NCBI RefSeq assembly: GCF_011745365.1
Contig: NW_024468915.1
Location: 3,202,653-3,266,652 of the forward strand
DNA length: 64,000 nt
Source: Cryphonectria parasitica EP155
Lineage: Eukaryota > Ascomycota > Sordariomycetes > Diaporthales > Cryphonectriaceae
Direction of reading: 5' to 3'
Below are positions 10,386 to 22,385 of the stretch, piece by piece. The position numbers and the translations under genes were made by a program. Within the stretch, counting starts at the first letter, position 1. Each line of letters begins with the position of its first letter. Below the pieces are notes generated by a model, which worked only from the letters and a program-made list of their open reading frames with translations, did no database searches and was not told the DNA's origin.

Positions 10386-12983
10386 TTGCTGGGAGGTCCC
10401 ACGGACTGGCCGTGCTGAGGCTGGCCTTTACATCGTTACAGCTTTGATGTGGGTCGATCCGTGGTATTAGCAGGCAGCCTGCTAAATGTTGCCCTCCTTC
10501 TGTTAGTGAGTGGATGTCGCCAAATCTACCTTAGGTGGGCTGCTTGACTTCGTTTAGCCCCGGTTAAACCCCCCTGGTACCCCTGGCGCCGCCCCAGGCA
10601 GTCTCCTGGGGTGGTTCTGGCCCAATATAGGCCCGTGCCCCCGGGCGTTTCTATGGGGCTTTGGGAGGGGCACAGGGGGCCGCTGGGGGTTACGCTGTTG
10701 CACTCGGATGTCTCGATTGGGGTGGAAAGGGGGAAACTAACCTCTTCTCGTTGTGTCCCGTAATAATGCCTTGACAATTGATGGTTGATGACCCGGTTTG
10801 CCTGGTCTGTCGTGCCTTGGCCTGTGACCTCGGACCTGTGCGCCCTTCTCTGCCTCTCAGCAGAACGGCTGTGTACCAAATTTGGACCCGTGATCCGTCC
10901 GGGCTTCTTTTTTCATCTTTTTTTCCCTGTAATTCTTCTCTCCGTCCCTGTTCTACCTTGCCTTATGCCTCTCACTCTGCCCACCGACTACGACTGCACA
11001 GCACGGGCTCCTCCATTACACACCTCAAGGCCACTGAGGTCAGCAGTGTCACTGGTGCCAAGTTCGAGTCAAGCCCTGCAGCCAAGCCCAGACGGGACCA
11101 GAACAAGGAAGGAACAAGTCGGGGAGACGACGAACAGAAAGAAAAGGAAGAAAAAAAAGGCAAGAAGAGGGCAGTGCAGCTATCAAACTTCGACCTGGGC
11201 CTAGACCAACTTGCGTCTAGCCTACCACAGGACCTGAATCTGGCTACCACTAGCCTTCCCGTCTGCCTGCCAACCTGCCTGCCGTCTTGCCACGCCTGCC
11301 TGCAGCCCGTATCCGCTCCCACCGTCCACCGTTCACTGTCGCCCAATCCTGCCCTGGCCCAACTCTCGACTCCCTCCCTCTCTTTTCCTAGACCCTGAAG
11401 CTTTGACGAATCCAATTCACTGGCGATCCCAGGGAGGCGTGATCTGTCACCCACCCACAACCCTCAGTCTTCCCATTCAACAACCTCTCCCATCCATCCC
11501 CCTTTGCAGGCCAAGGTCCAACCAAGATCACAGTTGGCGCCAGACCTCCTCCGCCTCCTCCCTCTGTGCTGTTCTAGTTCGCACAAGAAATAAACCGACA
11601 ACTCCTTTCTTGCAAAAGTGTGATTGATCGCAGATCTATCAGCCGCTTGCTGTTGTGTTTCCCCCGGCCCTTTCGTCCCGGTCCTCCCAAGCCAGGTTCC
11701 ATTCAGCCCAGTCAGCCTGTTCTAGCTGCTGCTTCGTTTCTATAACAAGTATCCTCGGGCTTTTCTTTCCCCTGGTCTTTAGAATTCCATTGGCAGCTCG
11801 ACATACATACACGTCACAAGACAGTTCAGTATTTTGATCCTTCAGCGCCACCCTTGAATCAGATTTTGCCTCGACAAACAGCCAGTTCCACGGGTCGGCC
11901 GAGTACGAACGAGCGGGAAGAGAGCCCATAGCCTCAACTAAAATACGGCCCCTAATCCGAATCTCGGCCAGGTTCCCGCCTCCTGCTGCGGCCACTGCCA
12001 CCATTCAGGCAACCTAACCCAACCCATTCACCATTGTCAGAGCAGCGCCAAGAAATAAGGCAACGCAACGCAACTCGACATTGCCTCTCTGTCTCTACCT
12101 CTCAGCTGCTCTTCTCTCTCCCTCGCTGCCTATCTGTTTTTGCCTATCCCTGCCCACCCCGGCTTCTAGAACAACCAGGTATGTAAAATGTTGCACTTTA
12201 GGGTGGCCGAGTTAAGCACAAGGACAGGCATCAGAGCCCCATCCACACACACAAGGCCCTGAACCACTAGACACTACCACTGGGCACTGGCCACTGCCAC
12301 CGCTGGCGACCACCACCACCACCACCAGCACCTTCTTCTTCCTACTTCCTCCACTACCCTGCATCTCCCAGCAGGTGCTGCCGCCCTTGTCTGCCGCTCA
12401 CCCTTCCCCCTAGCAGGTTGCCCCGTACCCAACCAATAACTCGGACAGGGTCCCCCCCCTCCAACCCCCAAATCTATGCTTGTGCAGTACCTGTCGTCTT
12501 CAGCAGCTGCGCCGTAGACCATCTCCCTCCTAGCCTGTTGGCTCAGATCGGCTACCCTTCTCTCCTATCTCTCCACATCCTTCCTCCAGCCCTCAATTAC
12601 ACGCCTGGCCGACGTACAACAGACCACACTACACCACACCCTCTCTGTCGGGCGTGAGAGTTTCTCTATTCCCGACTTCTTTTTCCTCTCTCTCCCTCCC
12701 TCTCTCCCTCCCTCTCTATCAGAGCGACGTCGAAGTGACGCGCGCCTCCATCAACCAGTTTCACGGAGCATGACCGACGTTGTGCTCTGCTGACCGCCTC
12801 ATCTGCAACCATCTAGGTCTTCAGCCAACCCCCCTCCCCCCGGGCCTGGTCATTTAGCATCTTGCAGATTGCTAAACCCCTCGTCGTCGTCTGTCCAGGT
12901 TTTGTCGACTTAACTTTCCGACATTTCCCTTCCATCGGCCGACCGGCTTCTTACGTCCTTGCAGGACTGTCAAAATCGCGACA

Positions 12984-14688
12984 ATGGCCTCCTCGTCATC
13001 AAACGTCGTTGGTGTGCATTACAGGGTGGGAAAGAAGATCGGCGAGGGCTCTTTCGGTGTCATCTTCGAGGGAACCAATCTATTGAACAACCAGCAGGTT
13101 GCCATCAAATTTGTACGTCACCGCCTTGGACTGGTCCTTGTCCGTTTTTCGCTCGCTACAGATGGCTTCTGAAAAGAGAGCAGCATACAGAAAAGGGGGC
13201 GGAGACAGGGGGAAAAAGAAAGCTGAAGAAAGAAGAGAGCGACCGACTAAACGACATTCAATAGGAACCACGAAAGAGCGATGCTCCTCAGCTTCGAGAC
13301 GAGTACAGGACATACAAGATTCTCGTCGGCTGCCGTAAGTCCGCCAGTATGCCCTCACGTCGCCCACACAACACCGCTAACACCCAGCCTCCGCAGCCGG
13401 AATCCCAAATGTGTACTACTTCGGTCAAGAGGGTCTTCACAACATCCTCGTCATCGACCTGCTGGGTCCCTCGCTGGAGGATCTGTTTGATCACTGCGGC
13501 CGGAGGTTCACGCTGAAGACCGTCATCCAGGTTGCCAAGCAGATGGTAAGGCCATATGGTGTTGCTGCTTCATGCGGCTGGTCCTTCCCGCCAGCTGGCA
13601 TTGTGATTACTTGACCCCCTTTTTTTGCTAATCGGAGGCGACAATAGCTTTCTCGAGTCCAAACCATCCACGAAAAGAACCTCATCTACCGCGACATCAA
13701 ACCCGACAACTTTCTGATCAATAGAATCGACAAGGCCGTCGTCAACAGCGATCGGAGATCGATTAACCAGGTCCACGTTGTTGACTTTGGAATGGCGAAG
13801 CAGTACCGAGACCCCAAGACGAAACAACACATCCCCTATCGCGAACGGAAGTCCCTGTCAGGAACGGCCCGATACATGAGTATCAACACCCATCTTGGGA
13901 GGGAGCAGTCGAGACGCGACGACCTGGAGGCTCTGGGTCATGTCTTTATGTATTTTCTGCGGGGTGGGCTGCCGTGGCAAGGCCTGAAGGCTGCGACGAA
14001 CAAGCAAAAATACGAGAAGATCGGCGAGAAGAAGCAGACCACCGCTGTGGACGAGCTCTGCGCGGGCTTCCCGGTCCAGTTCAAGGAGTACCTCGAGTAT
14101 GTGCGGAACCTAGGCTTTGAGGAGACGCCCGACTACGAACACATGCGGGGCCTGTTCACGCAGGCGGCGCAGAAGGAAGGCATCGAGGAGGACAATAAGT
14201 ATGACTGGGATCACATCATCGACAAGCTGCTGGAGAGCAAGTATGGCCGTGGCACACCACAGCTCCGGAACCCGGAGCAGAGGCCTGGTCCTTCCAACAT
14301 GGAGGTCTACGGCCACTCGCGGGGCGGCAACACGACTCCTCACCTGTCGGACCCTCGCATGACACGCCTGACAGCAGACCGTTTAAACGCCGCACAACCC
14401 CCACCACCTTCTCCGATCAAGCAAAGCCCGAAAGATCGGCGAAACGGCCCAGACCGCTTGATGATGTCGCCCCGTTCCGGAGCCGGGGGTCTCCGCGACA
14501 TGGCAACGCCGACAGGTTCTACGCAGGCCCAGTTCCAGGCCAGTACCCAGAACCTGCCCAAGCCCATGAACTCGACACAAGCGATGAACCAGCCAACATC
14601 CACTCCGAACCGGGCGGCCTATGAGGAGCAGGCGACACCGGGACCGACGGGCTTCCAGAAGGTCATGAAGGCTCTGTGCTGCGGCTAG
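12984..14688 (+). CDS. yck1: Casein kinase I, Yck/CK1-gamma type, palmitoylated tail
   Basis: Ser/Thr kinase acting at the plasma membrane. Exons 12984-13112, 13265-13334, 13397-13545 and 13648-14688 give 462 aa. Visible motifs: glycine loop GEGSFG, VAIK (Lys42), [18 protein letters not shown] across the exon 1/2 join, catalytic YRDIKPDN (Asp132), DFGMAKQ, and the CK1 hallmark [12 protein letters not shown]. The C-terminal third is Pro/Ser/Thr/Gln-rich and ends KALCCG. A terminal Cys pair is the palmitoylation signal of the yeast Yck1/2 group and distinguishes it from the nuclear/cytosolic Hrr25 group. The loop after PDNFLI is longer than in typical fungal homologues (INRIDKAVV...). The long C-rich leader suggests regulated translation. 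I am sure of the family and fairly sure of the subgroup. Confidence 0.95.
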
Positions 14689-16392
14689 AAACCGAGCCCC
14701 GGTCGCCGTGGTCTTTCCAGCTTCTGATCCCTCCCCACGACGGAGATCTGTAATTTGCTGGGCCATGGTCAACTTATACACAACACACACTGCTTACTAC
14801 TCCTGGGTGTGGAGAGGAAATGGGCACGCTCCTGCCTTGCTGGTTGTGGGGACCGGTTCGGCGGGATTCTTAGACCACCACCACCTTGGGGGGGGGGATT
14901 CATTTTCGGAACGATCCGGATCTTTTTCTCGGTTATAGAGGCATTCTCATGACTTTACGCTCGCTCACATATTCCGGCTTTTTTCTTCTTCTTCCTCTCC
15001 ATATACGTATGCATTTGCGGACCACTTGGTCCCTCCTAATCGACAACCCCCTCCCCCCACACCCACTTTTCCCGCTTAATGACGCCTTTCCGCCTCCTTC
15101 AAACCGGAATTTCGAATGACCGGCCGTGAATCTCGATGCTCCTCCCCCAATGGCAAGGTTGTTTAGGTCAGCAGCACTGAATTGTCGGACGACCAGTCGA
15201 CAACGCCATCAACACGTTGAGCGGCAGACTGTGTGGGGAGAGCCTCACAGCTCTGTCTCCAGGCAGCGTGGGGGTTGGGGCTCTGATGAAGCCCTTTTAG
15301 CTAGTTGGTGGATGTGACGCCAACCGAATATGGGATTACGCAGCTGCGACTCGTGGTTCAAGGGCCTTCAGAATCCGGCCTCTCCCACTTTAATACCGAG
15401 CTTTGCTGCGCTCACGAAGCAGCGAGCAAGAACAAGCACGTTACTTGGGGGTAAGGTGGGAAGCTTTGGTTTCGGGCCTGGTATCGACAGCCTGGTACCA
15501 TTTTCTCTCCTGCGACGTGTGGTGGACGATGACGGCCGTTTGTTCTTCTACTTTTCTTACTGCTGGAGTCAGGAATAGCATAGGAGTTGTTTTCTTTCTC
15601 TCTATTTATTATTATTATTATTGTCTTTTCCCGTGCAGAAATATATGAGTAGCATGGTGGATGGAGCGCATACAGGAACGGGATGGAGATGAAGTGACAC
15701 ACCGCAACCATGGAAGAGGTCCTCCGGAGGGAGGGACAGAGAGCGAGAGAAGGGCAGAGCAAGAGAGAGCGAGTGAGGGATAGACAGACAGGGCACAAAA
15801 TAGGAATCTAGGGATAGCATTGAAAACCTCACAAACTAACTGTTTGACTAGTCTTTTTTTGCAGTTGATTGCCTGTGACATCGGAGGCAGTTTCTCTTAG
15901 TGGTCAGATCACGGCCGAATTTACTGTTTCCAAGATTGAGCCTCTTTTCCAGAGGCTGATCTTCTTGACAAGCTTGGCCAGCTTTCTTGTAGGGCGTATC
16001 AAGACGAGACAGGTACGTTGTGCAGATGCTGAAGAAATGATCCAGGACATGCAGTGTTGGTTTATTCGTACTGGCATTGGCTTACATAATAACACAACGC
16101 CTCGGTCCGCTGACTGGAAGTACTTGTGTACCTGAGTACATAAAGCCTACCACGTGCCTGCTAAGTACTCTGGTACTGTACTGTACTAAGACATACGCTA
16201 CAGTTACAGGGGAAAGCTATGGCCGCCAAGGTCCCCAGCTGCATTGTGTCACTGTACCAACCGCTGGGAACTGAACTGCTACTGCCTCCGCCATTCTTCC
16301 TCTCTCCCCTCCCAACCATTACTTCGAAAAGAGACACAATTACCTAGCACAGCACAGTAAAGCACAAGGCAAACCAGCCAGGCCTAACAGTC
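14689..16392. other. Intergenic, CK1 3' region and TCA17 promoter
   Basis: No gene is seen. It contains a (TAT)n tract near 15603-15621. A GTAC-rich segment at about 16110-16200, with several GTACT/AGTAC words, is just upstream of the next gene. Confidence 0.6.
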
Positions 16393-17265
16393 ATGGCGAC
16401 AGCGATACCCTCAATAGCCTGTCTGGGCGTCATAGGGCGAAATGTGCGTACTTTTCCCCCGCTTGCTCACCCTGCCATCTCCAAATTGTCCCTTCTCCCA
16501 ATTCCCGTCCTCTCTACCTTTGCCCCTTTTCGATGCTATGGATTGTGTTTTATGCTGAATGAATCTGCTAACCTTTGTCCTCTCTGTCTCTCTCTCACAC
16601 GCACACAGAATAATCCCCTTCATATCTCCATTTTCCCCTCCCACGAACCTCACACCAACACCCTCCAGCCGATCCGCTCCCCGCTCCAGTTCTCCCTCCT
16701 CTTGTCCTCCACCCTCGACATCTTCGAGCTGCGCGCCAGAAACTCGGTCATACTACCCCCTTCCTCCGCCTCCTCTTCTGTCACAGCGGGAGCAGCAGCA
16801 GCACCCATGTCAGGCGACTACGGGCTCCTGCACGCCGTGGACGAGCGGCTCGCGGCGTACGGCTTCGAGACGAACACGGGGGTCAAGTTTGTGGCGGTGG
16901 TGGACATGCGTGGACGGAGGATCGACGGTGCGGCGTTGGCTATGAGTCCTGCGCTGCAGCAGCTTGAAGGGTTCAGCGGCGCGGCTGCTGGGGCCAGTGC
17001 CGGGGCAGGTGGTGGGGGAGGCGGGGGAGGTGGTGGTGGGAGGGCGGCGAGTGTGGTGGGGCTGCGGGAGAGTGATCTCAAGGTTGTGTTTAAGGCTATG
17101 CAGAGCGCGTATGTGAGGTTGCTGCAGAACCCGTTCTATGAGCCGGATGAGCATGGAGGTGGTGGGGGAGGAGGGAAGGGGGGCAAGAGAATCGTGAGCA
17201 GACGGTTCGAGTCAGAGATGAGACGGATTGGGGAGGCCTGGACTGTAGGTGTGACGAGCTTGTGA
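16393..17265 (+). CDS. TCA17: TRAPP-associated protein TCA17/TRAPPC2L
   Basis: A sedlin-fold subunit of TRAPP tethering complexes, acting at the Golgi. Exon 1 is 16393-16443 (MATAIPSIACLGVIGRN), exon 2 is 16609-17265, and the intron 16444-16608 (GTGCGT...CACACAG) is assigned by homology. The join restores IGRN-NNPLHISIF, the conserved start of TRAPPC2L. Later landmarks are NTGVKFVAVVDMRGR, the DLKVVFKAMQSAYVRLLQNPFY block and IVSRRFESEM. The product is 235 aa, against roughly 140 in animals. The excess is a poly-Gly insert and a Ser/Ala insert. The intron is 165 nt, a multiple of three and free of stops, so a naive caller would read 290 aa through it. Confidence 0.85.
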   Translation: MATAIPSIACLGVIGRNVRTFPPLAHPAISKLSLLPIPVLSTFAPFRCYGLCFMLNESANLCPLCLSLTRTQNNPLHISIFPSHEPHTNTLQPIRSPLQFSLLLSSTLDIFELRARNSVILPPSSASSSVTAGAAAAPMSGDYGLLHAVDERLAAYGFETNTGVKFVAVVDMRGRRIDGAALAMSPALQQLEGFSGAAAGASAGAGGGGGGGGGGGRAASVVGLRESDLKVVFKAMQSAYVRLLQNPFYEPDEHGGGGGGGKGGKRIVSRRFESEMRRIGEAWTVGVTSL

Positions 17266-18351
17266 TGAATATGAGGGATAAGAGGGAGGGGGAGAGGGGG
17301 AGAGAGCTCTACACAACTGGCTATCTCACCTCAACCCCCATCCTTCTCGCAAGCCACCCTCCGCCTCCTAGTACGCGCCCAGTGGCATTTGGCCTTGCGT
17401 GGAAAAGGGTCTTGCGTCAGGGCGTTGGTGAAAGGATACACCTGCCTGTATCGAAGCGGCACTTCCAAGGCTTTCTTTGGCAGGCACATGAGCCAGCCTG
17501 TACCGTGGAGCCACTGGATGCTTCACGAGGACAAGGTCGGTCACGTTTGCCAAACCAACCCCCCTCCCCCTCCAACCCCTCCATGGCATTGCAAGGCAAG
17601 GAAAGCATTCTGTGCAAGGCGTTTTCAGGGAGTTTGTGTGAGAGGACTGTGCCTTGTTTTCTTTCATTTCTGAGGCAAGTGGAAGAGGCCTTGTCCCCCT
17701 CTGTGTGTATCTGTAACGGACCCAGCATGTACGGAAAGTTTGTTTTGTTTTTGATACCTGACCTGCTTGTCATGATTTGGTTCCCCGCCTCTCTATGGCA
17801 TTTCATGCGTGAGCTATAGGCGCTCGTTACATCCCAGCTTCCAGCTGTTGATTGGGTCTTCATACCACACCTCCGAGCAGGAGGTTTGTTCCCTTTCCAT
17901 CTCTTTTGGTGACTATTTCTGTTCCGTCGACGCGCGTGCACACACACATTCTCTCCCCCTCCCTCACCATTGCCAGCTCTGGTTGTTTCAACTGTAAGCA
18001 TCATGCTAGAATGGAGGCAATCTTGGTTGGCAATCAAAGTGCAGAAGACCTTTGTTGACTTGAGGCCTGGACAAACTTGGGCTGAGCAACAGGACAGACG
18101 GAAGGTTCTTGACATCCTTTCCTGTAAGAGGCTCAGACAGAGAGACGGTGAATGTGAGTCTATAAGTCGCGAACTGTCGGATGATTCGGTAAGTGGGAAA
18201 TCACTTCCTACGTCCCTTAGCCCAACCTTATATTCATCCAAACCCGCCAGAGTCATTCTGCTCACCCCAAATAGTATGTCTCACACTCCTTGGCGAGTTT
18301 GGCCCCCTCTTCCTCCCCCCCCCCAGACCTAAGGACAAGGGATAATCCCGC

Positions 18352-18369
18352 GGGGGGGGGGGGGGGGGG
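18352..18369. repeat. G18 homopolymer
   Basis: Eighteen consecutive G, preceded 30 nt earlier by a C-run. A G-quadruplex or an assembly length error is possible here. Confidence 0.9.
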
Positions 18370-18615
18370 TTGACGGGCATGAGATCCCAATGCAGGGTCG
18401 CAAGGTTGTCAAGGCACCTGCAGCTGACTATGTAACTGTAGGAAAAGATCAGATGCACACCCATCATCCATTGACAACCATGGTGATTGCAACACAGTCC
18501 AATGTGCCAGGAGGATTTGGGACAAATCTTGTGGGTGCATCAAGAAAGAAAATTGGATGGAGATGGAAGGCTCTCTTCTATGGAGATGAATATTGAATGG
18601 GCAGTGCAGACAAGC

Positions 18616-18622
<7 letters not shown>

Positions 18623-18654
<32 letters not shown>
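18623..18654. repeat. (AC)n microsatellite
   Basis: About 16 copies of AC, noncoding. Confidence 0.9.
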
Positions 18655-18656
<2 letters not shown>

Positions 18657-20116
18657 TATGCTATGAGTTTCCTAAACTGGAGCACGAGGCATTCTGAGTG
18701 GTCCCCGACCAAGGGTGTTTCCGATACCAAACGGGCGACATGGTACTATATTTATTCCAATGGCTTGCCGGACATTAATACGTACAAAACCTAACAGGCT
18801 TGACAGTGGAGCACACAAGATCGATAAAGGTGACGGCCATCGTCCAATTCCTCAACGATCTCGCCGAGAGACAAGGCAGAATGAACAGACAAGACAGCCT
18901 TGGACCGTGCATCTTTGACAAGGGGTGGGTCGAATCGTATTTTTTTTTCACTTGCCGCAGACATTAGTCCCAAGCCTGAGGAAAGCATACGGTCGATCAC
19001 TTTACACAGAGACAGAATGACAAGCCTAAGCTTATCTTCAAAGGGAGTTGCTAGGGAAGTTAAACGTTCGAAACGCGCAAGCGCAAGGGGTCTGGAATCC
19101 CTGATGAATCGTACCTGAGTTGAGGTAGTGTTGCGGGAGGGTGGAAACCTCTTTAGTTCCCGCATGTCGGTATCGTATTCGTATTTGTTTCTGGATGCTA
19201 TTTTTCTTTGTACTGATAGTACATAAGTATAGTCAAAGTAATAATGCTGTACTATAGCCAGCAACATACCACAATACGGCTTCAATGCCCACTTACGAGG
19301 AGATTCGGTTTTTTTCATCCCCTCCTCAGCCACCTTTGGATGGGCCAGAACCACTGTACTACCAATGCTGGTTTTTTCTTAGTGTTGTCTCTTGCTCTCT
19401 CACTCCATATGCGTGGCATCTGGAAAGAAGAAAGAGAGAGCGAGAGAGAGCAAGGTAAAAAAGAAAAGAGGGTCCCGAAAGTAGTGTGTGTGGGTAGGGG
19501 TTTGTGCTCTCGCATGCAGTCTAGGTCCGCTTCCCCCCAAGCCCTTGTCCGCCCCCGTTCATTGTATGCCGGCAGTCGAGCTTCGTTCCGAGCCCTTTAT
19601 GGGGATTAAACTCGTTTTCGAGTTTGAAGAGATGCACACAGCCACAGCAGATGCGTTGGACCGTGGGCCGTCCCAGGATAGCTCTTTGAAACTCCCATTG
19701 GCCATGCAAAGAAGAAGTGGTGACCGACTATTCACAGCCTTGATGTGGTCCTTTAACATGTTACTAGCAACTCCATGGCTATGCTTGCAAACTCAGCTGG
19801 CACTACGCAGACCTCCTTTCTCGAGATCGCCAATATAATTACGGCCAGTGGCTCCTTGGTCTTTTCCTAAATTGTTGAACTTCATGACTATCAAACACCG
19901 TGCTCTACAAGACCTTGCACATACATGGACTCGGGGAAGAGATAAGAACCAATCCAAGAGCATAACAAATCTTCTTCTACTCTCTTTCTCTCTCTTTCTC
20001 ATTTACTCCCTTCACAATACTCCCTCCCTTCCCCTTCTGTCTAGTCAAAGTGTCTTCCTATTCTGCCTCCTGCTCCTCCTCCTCCTCCTCCTCCTCTAGA
20101 CCCCGAGCGGTCTATC

Positions 20117-21146
20117 ATGTCTTCTCTCAGCGATGTTGTCATCAATGCGGCCCGCGCAACCGTCGATATACCTCCGCCTCCACAATCCGTCATCAACCTC
20201 GCCTGGGCAGATCTCATTTTCGCCTTCATCTTCCTCTTCATCAACGGATGGATAGCATGGAAACATGGAAAGGCAGGCATGGTGTGCTGGCAAATCCTGC
20301 TGCCGGCCTTCATCGCTCGGATCATCGCGGACATTTACCAAATCATCAACAAAGACCAGCCTATGATCCCCACCGCCGTATCAACAATGACTGCTTCTGC
20401 TGTTCTTGCTTGTATTTCTCTCGCCCTCATCGGCATCATATATGAGTGGTACGTGTGTGGTTACTTTTTTACTTTCTTATTCTCTTATGTAAAAATTGCA
20501 TTCGGAGCGTCGGTCCGGCTATGGTGTGTGTGAAGAGCAATAACAATATGATTGAAACAATTTTTCTGACTTTCTCTTTTGTGCATTCTCCAGCAACACG
20601 ATTCTCCCGACGAAACCCAAAGCCTGGTCCGAGAAGATCATCCTCGGCGTGCTCCACCTCTTCAACACAGGCGGCATCGCAGTGGCCACCTACGGCGGCT
20701 CGGCCAGCGCCACGGGCGAGGGTGGAGTCATCAACCAAAGCCTCTACCGCATCGGCACCCTCATCCTCCTCTTCGTCCTCTTCAGCGTCTGCGGCTGGAT
20801 GTGGCCCACCTTCCGCAAGATCCAGCGCTACTCGCGCTTCCACCCCAACGCGCGACCGGCCCGCCACATGTTCTGGGCTGCCGTCGCCGCCATGGCCTTT
20901 TGGCTGCTGCGCCTTGCCTACGACACCTTCTATGCCTACGACCACCTGACCGAGCTGGACCCGGTCATGGGCACCTTTGGCACCAAGCTCGTGCTCGTCT
21001 TTGGCACGTACCTGGGCGCCTCGATTGCGCTGCTGGCGGGTGGCTGGCTGGGCATGAGCAAGATCCCTCTGGACATGACGATGGAGCTGGTGACTAGTTC
21101 AGAGGAGCGGCAGGAGGATGTTGAGATGTTGGTGCACCGGAAGTGA
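20117..21146 (+). CDS. Seven-TM-like fungal integral membrane protein, 294 aa
   Basis: Exons 20117-20448 and 20594-21146. The intron starts GTACGT and ends CTCCAG, and the join reads IYE-C-NTILPTKPKAW. Hydrophobic helices are visible at about residues 28-45 (IFAFIFLFINGWIAW), 55-72, 90-108, 122-140, 155-172, 193-210 and 238-262, with a conserved-looking WxW and an FHPNARPARH loop between helices. The C-terminus is cytoplasmic-like and acidic (SSEERQEDVEML). The layout resembles the fungal DUF7702-type membrane proteins of unknown function, but I cannot confirm that family without a search. No catalytic motif is seen. It has its own promoter, with a (CTC)n tract directly before the start. Confidence 0.8.
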
Positions 21147-21619
21147 TGGACTGGAGTCTTTTGTTTCTTCTTCTTTTTTCTTGTTCTTTTTTCCTTCCTC
21201 TGTAGGAATGGGTAGGGGTCAAAAAGGATAGAGAGGGTTTCCTATATTAGTGACAAGGCTAGACCTGCACTGCGAAAGAGGATTCTTGGTTTGGTTGGCT
21301 TGGGCTGGTTTGGGAGAAAGGCAGCGTAGCATCTTGTTCTTCTTTGTTTCATTGTCCTTTAGCCTCTTTTTTCTTTTTCTGCAGAAATACCCACATTCAT
21401 ATTATGCCTATCAACTGTGTCTAGTTGTTGTGTGACTTTCTTCTGCCTTGAGTAATCATGCCTTTCTTGTTGCACATGGATTTGAACTCGGGGTGCATTA
21501 GATGCTGTACCTCTGCCCTTGACAGGATCTTCTTTTCACGGCCAACAAGAACTCAGTTTACAAGGTACTTGGCTGGTGTGAAACACCAGGGGCATTGATG
21601 GTGTCGATCCTGGAGAGAG

Positions 21620-21681
<62 letters not shown>

Positions 21682-22385
21682 GAACAGTGTTGTTGATGGT
21701 CTTGAGTCACAAGTTGCAAGTCTAAGCCCGTTTGGAAGGTCGACTGGAGAGATGACCATGAGAATGATTCCATGAGTGATCAAGTGGCCCCCTTGAAACT
21801 CATGCGTGATGAGTGAAGCCAGTCCTCTGGAACCAAACATGTCAGCAGCCAAGCCAGCTGTGTGTTTTTATCTATATACCTAATTGAGTTCAAAAGAGCA
21901 CGGAAGATGAAAGAAAAGATTCTCCATGACCGAGTCTTTGGAGCATATAAGTCAGTACTCAAGTAGGGAAGACCAGGTGGATCTACGGCTACAAAGATGT
22001 TATCAGATTTACTGATGACACCCGTCTGTATCTCTCAACATGAAATCTTGGGCCGGAAAGGAAAGTTGAAAAAGATAGAACAGAAGAACACCAGGATTAA
22101 CTAGACTAAACGGGATGGTAAATATCAGAATAAAAGCATTATAAGTATAATAGCTAATTAATATGGCTCTAAAAGCTTAATTATTTAAGTGTTCACAAGA
22201 GAAAATACTAATAGTTCTTGCGATTCATAAAGGATATAATGAATAAAACGATTTATCTCGGAGTCTCGCTCTAATCCAGGGACCTCCTGGGACGACTTGA
22301 TTTTACAGACCCTTGAAAGTCAAAACCACATGCGGTCAAATATTTCTATCCTGAAGTCTTCTCTGAGCACTTCGTAGCAGACACA
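21147..22385. other. Intergenic with GA repeat and AT-rich island
   Basis: The first half holds the 3' region of the membrane protein gene and a GA microsatellite. From about 22070 to 22330 the sequence is strikingly AT-rich, with TAATTAAT and AATTATTTAAG words and stops in every frame. It directly borders the broken acyltransferase gene. Decayed mobile DNA is plausible but no element is recognisable. Confidence 0.5.
21630..21676. repeat. (GA)n microsatellite
   Basis: More than 20 copies of GA downstream of the membrane protein gene. Confidence 0.9.

Larger units (their letters stand above)
5893..12983. other. Long region without a supported gene, ending in a CK1 leader
   Basis: Seven kilobases with no frame supported by splice sites, motifs or length. 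The part from about 6 to 8.8 kb is AT-richer than the genes, has stops in all frames and could be decayed repeat sequence. The frame at 7326-7826 (166 codons) has no recognisable features. From about 10.1 kb the plus strand becomes strongly pyrimidine-rich up to the CK1 start at 12984, as expected for a long fungal 5' leader. A good donor (CAGGTATGT near 12177) and acceptors such as TTGCAG at 12963 suggest a leader intron. Confidence 0.5.
17266..20116. other. Intergenic with homopolymer and CA repeat
   Basis: No supported gene. A 282-codon frame on the minus strand (17417-18265) has no features and biased low-information composition. The region holds a G18 run, an (AC)n tract, and a (CTC)n tract at about 20068-20096 close to the next start codon. 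Confidence 0.55.

Noticed and set aside
17417..18265. 282-codon minus-strand frame downstream of TCA17
   Set aside because: No domain, signal or splice-supported partner; composition is mixed Ser/Arg/Cys without conserved pattern. Treated as chance.
21481..21540. tRNA-like B-box word (GGATTTGAACTC) on the minus strand
   Set aside because: No matching acceptor, D-arm or anticodon stem can be built around it.
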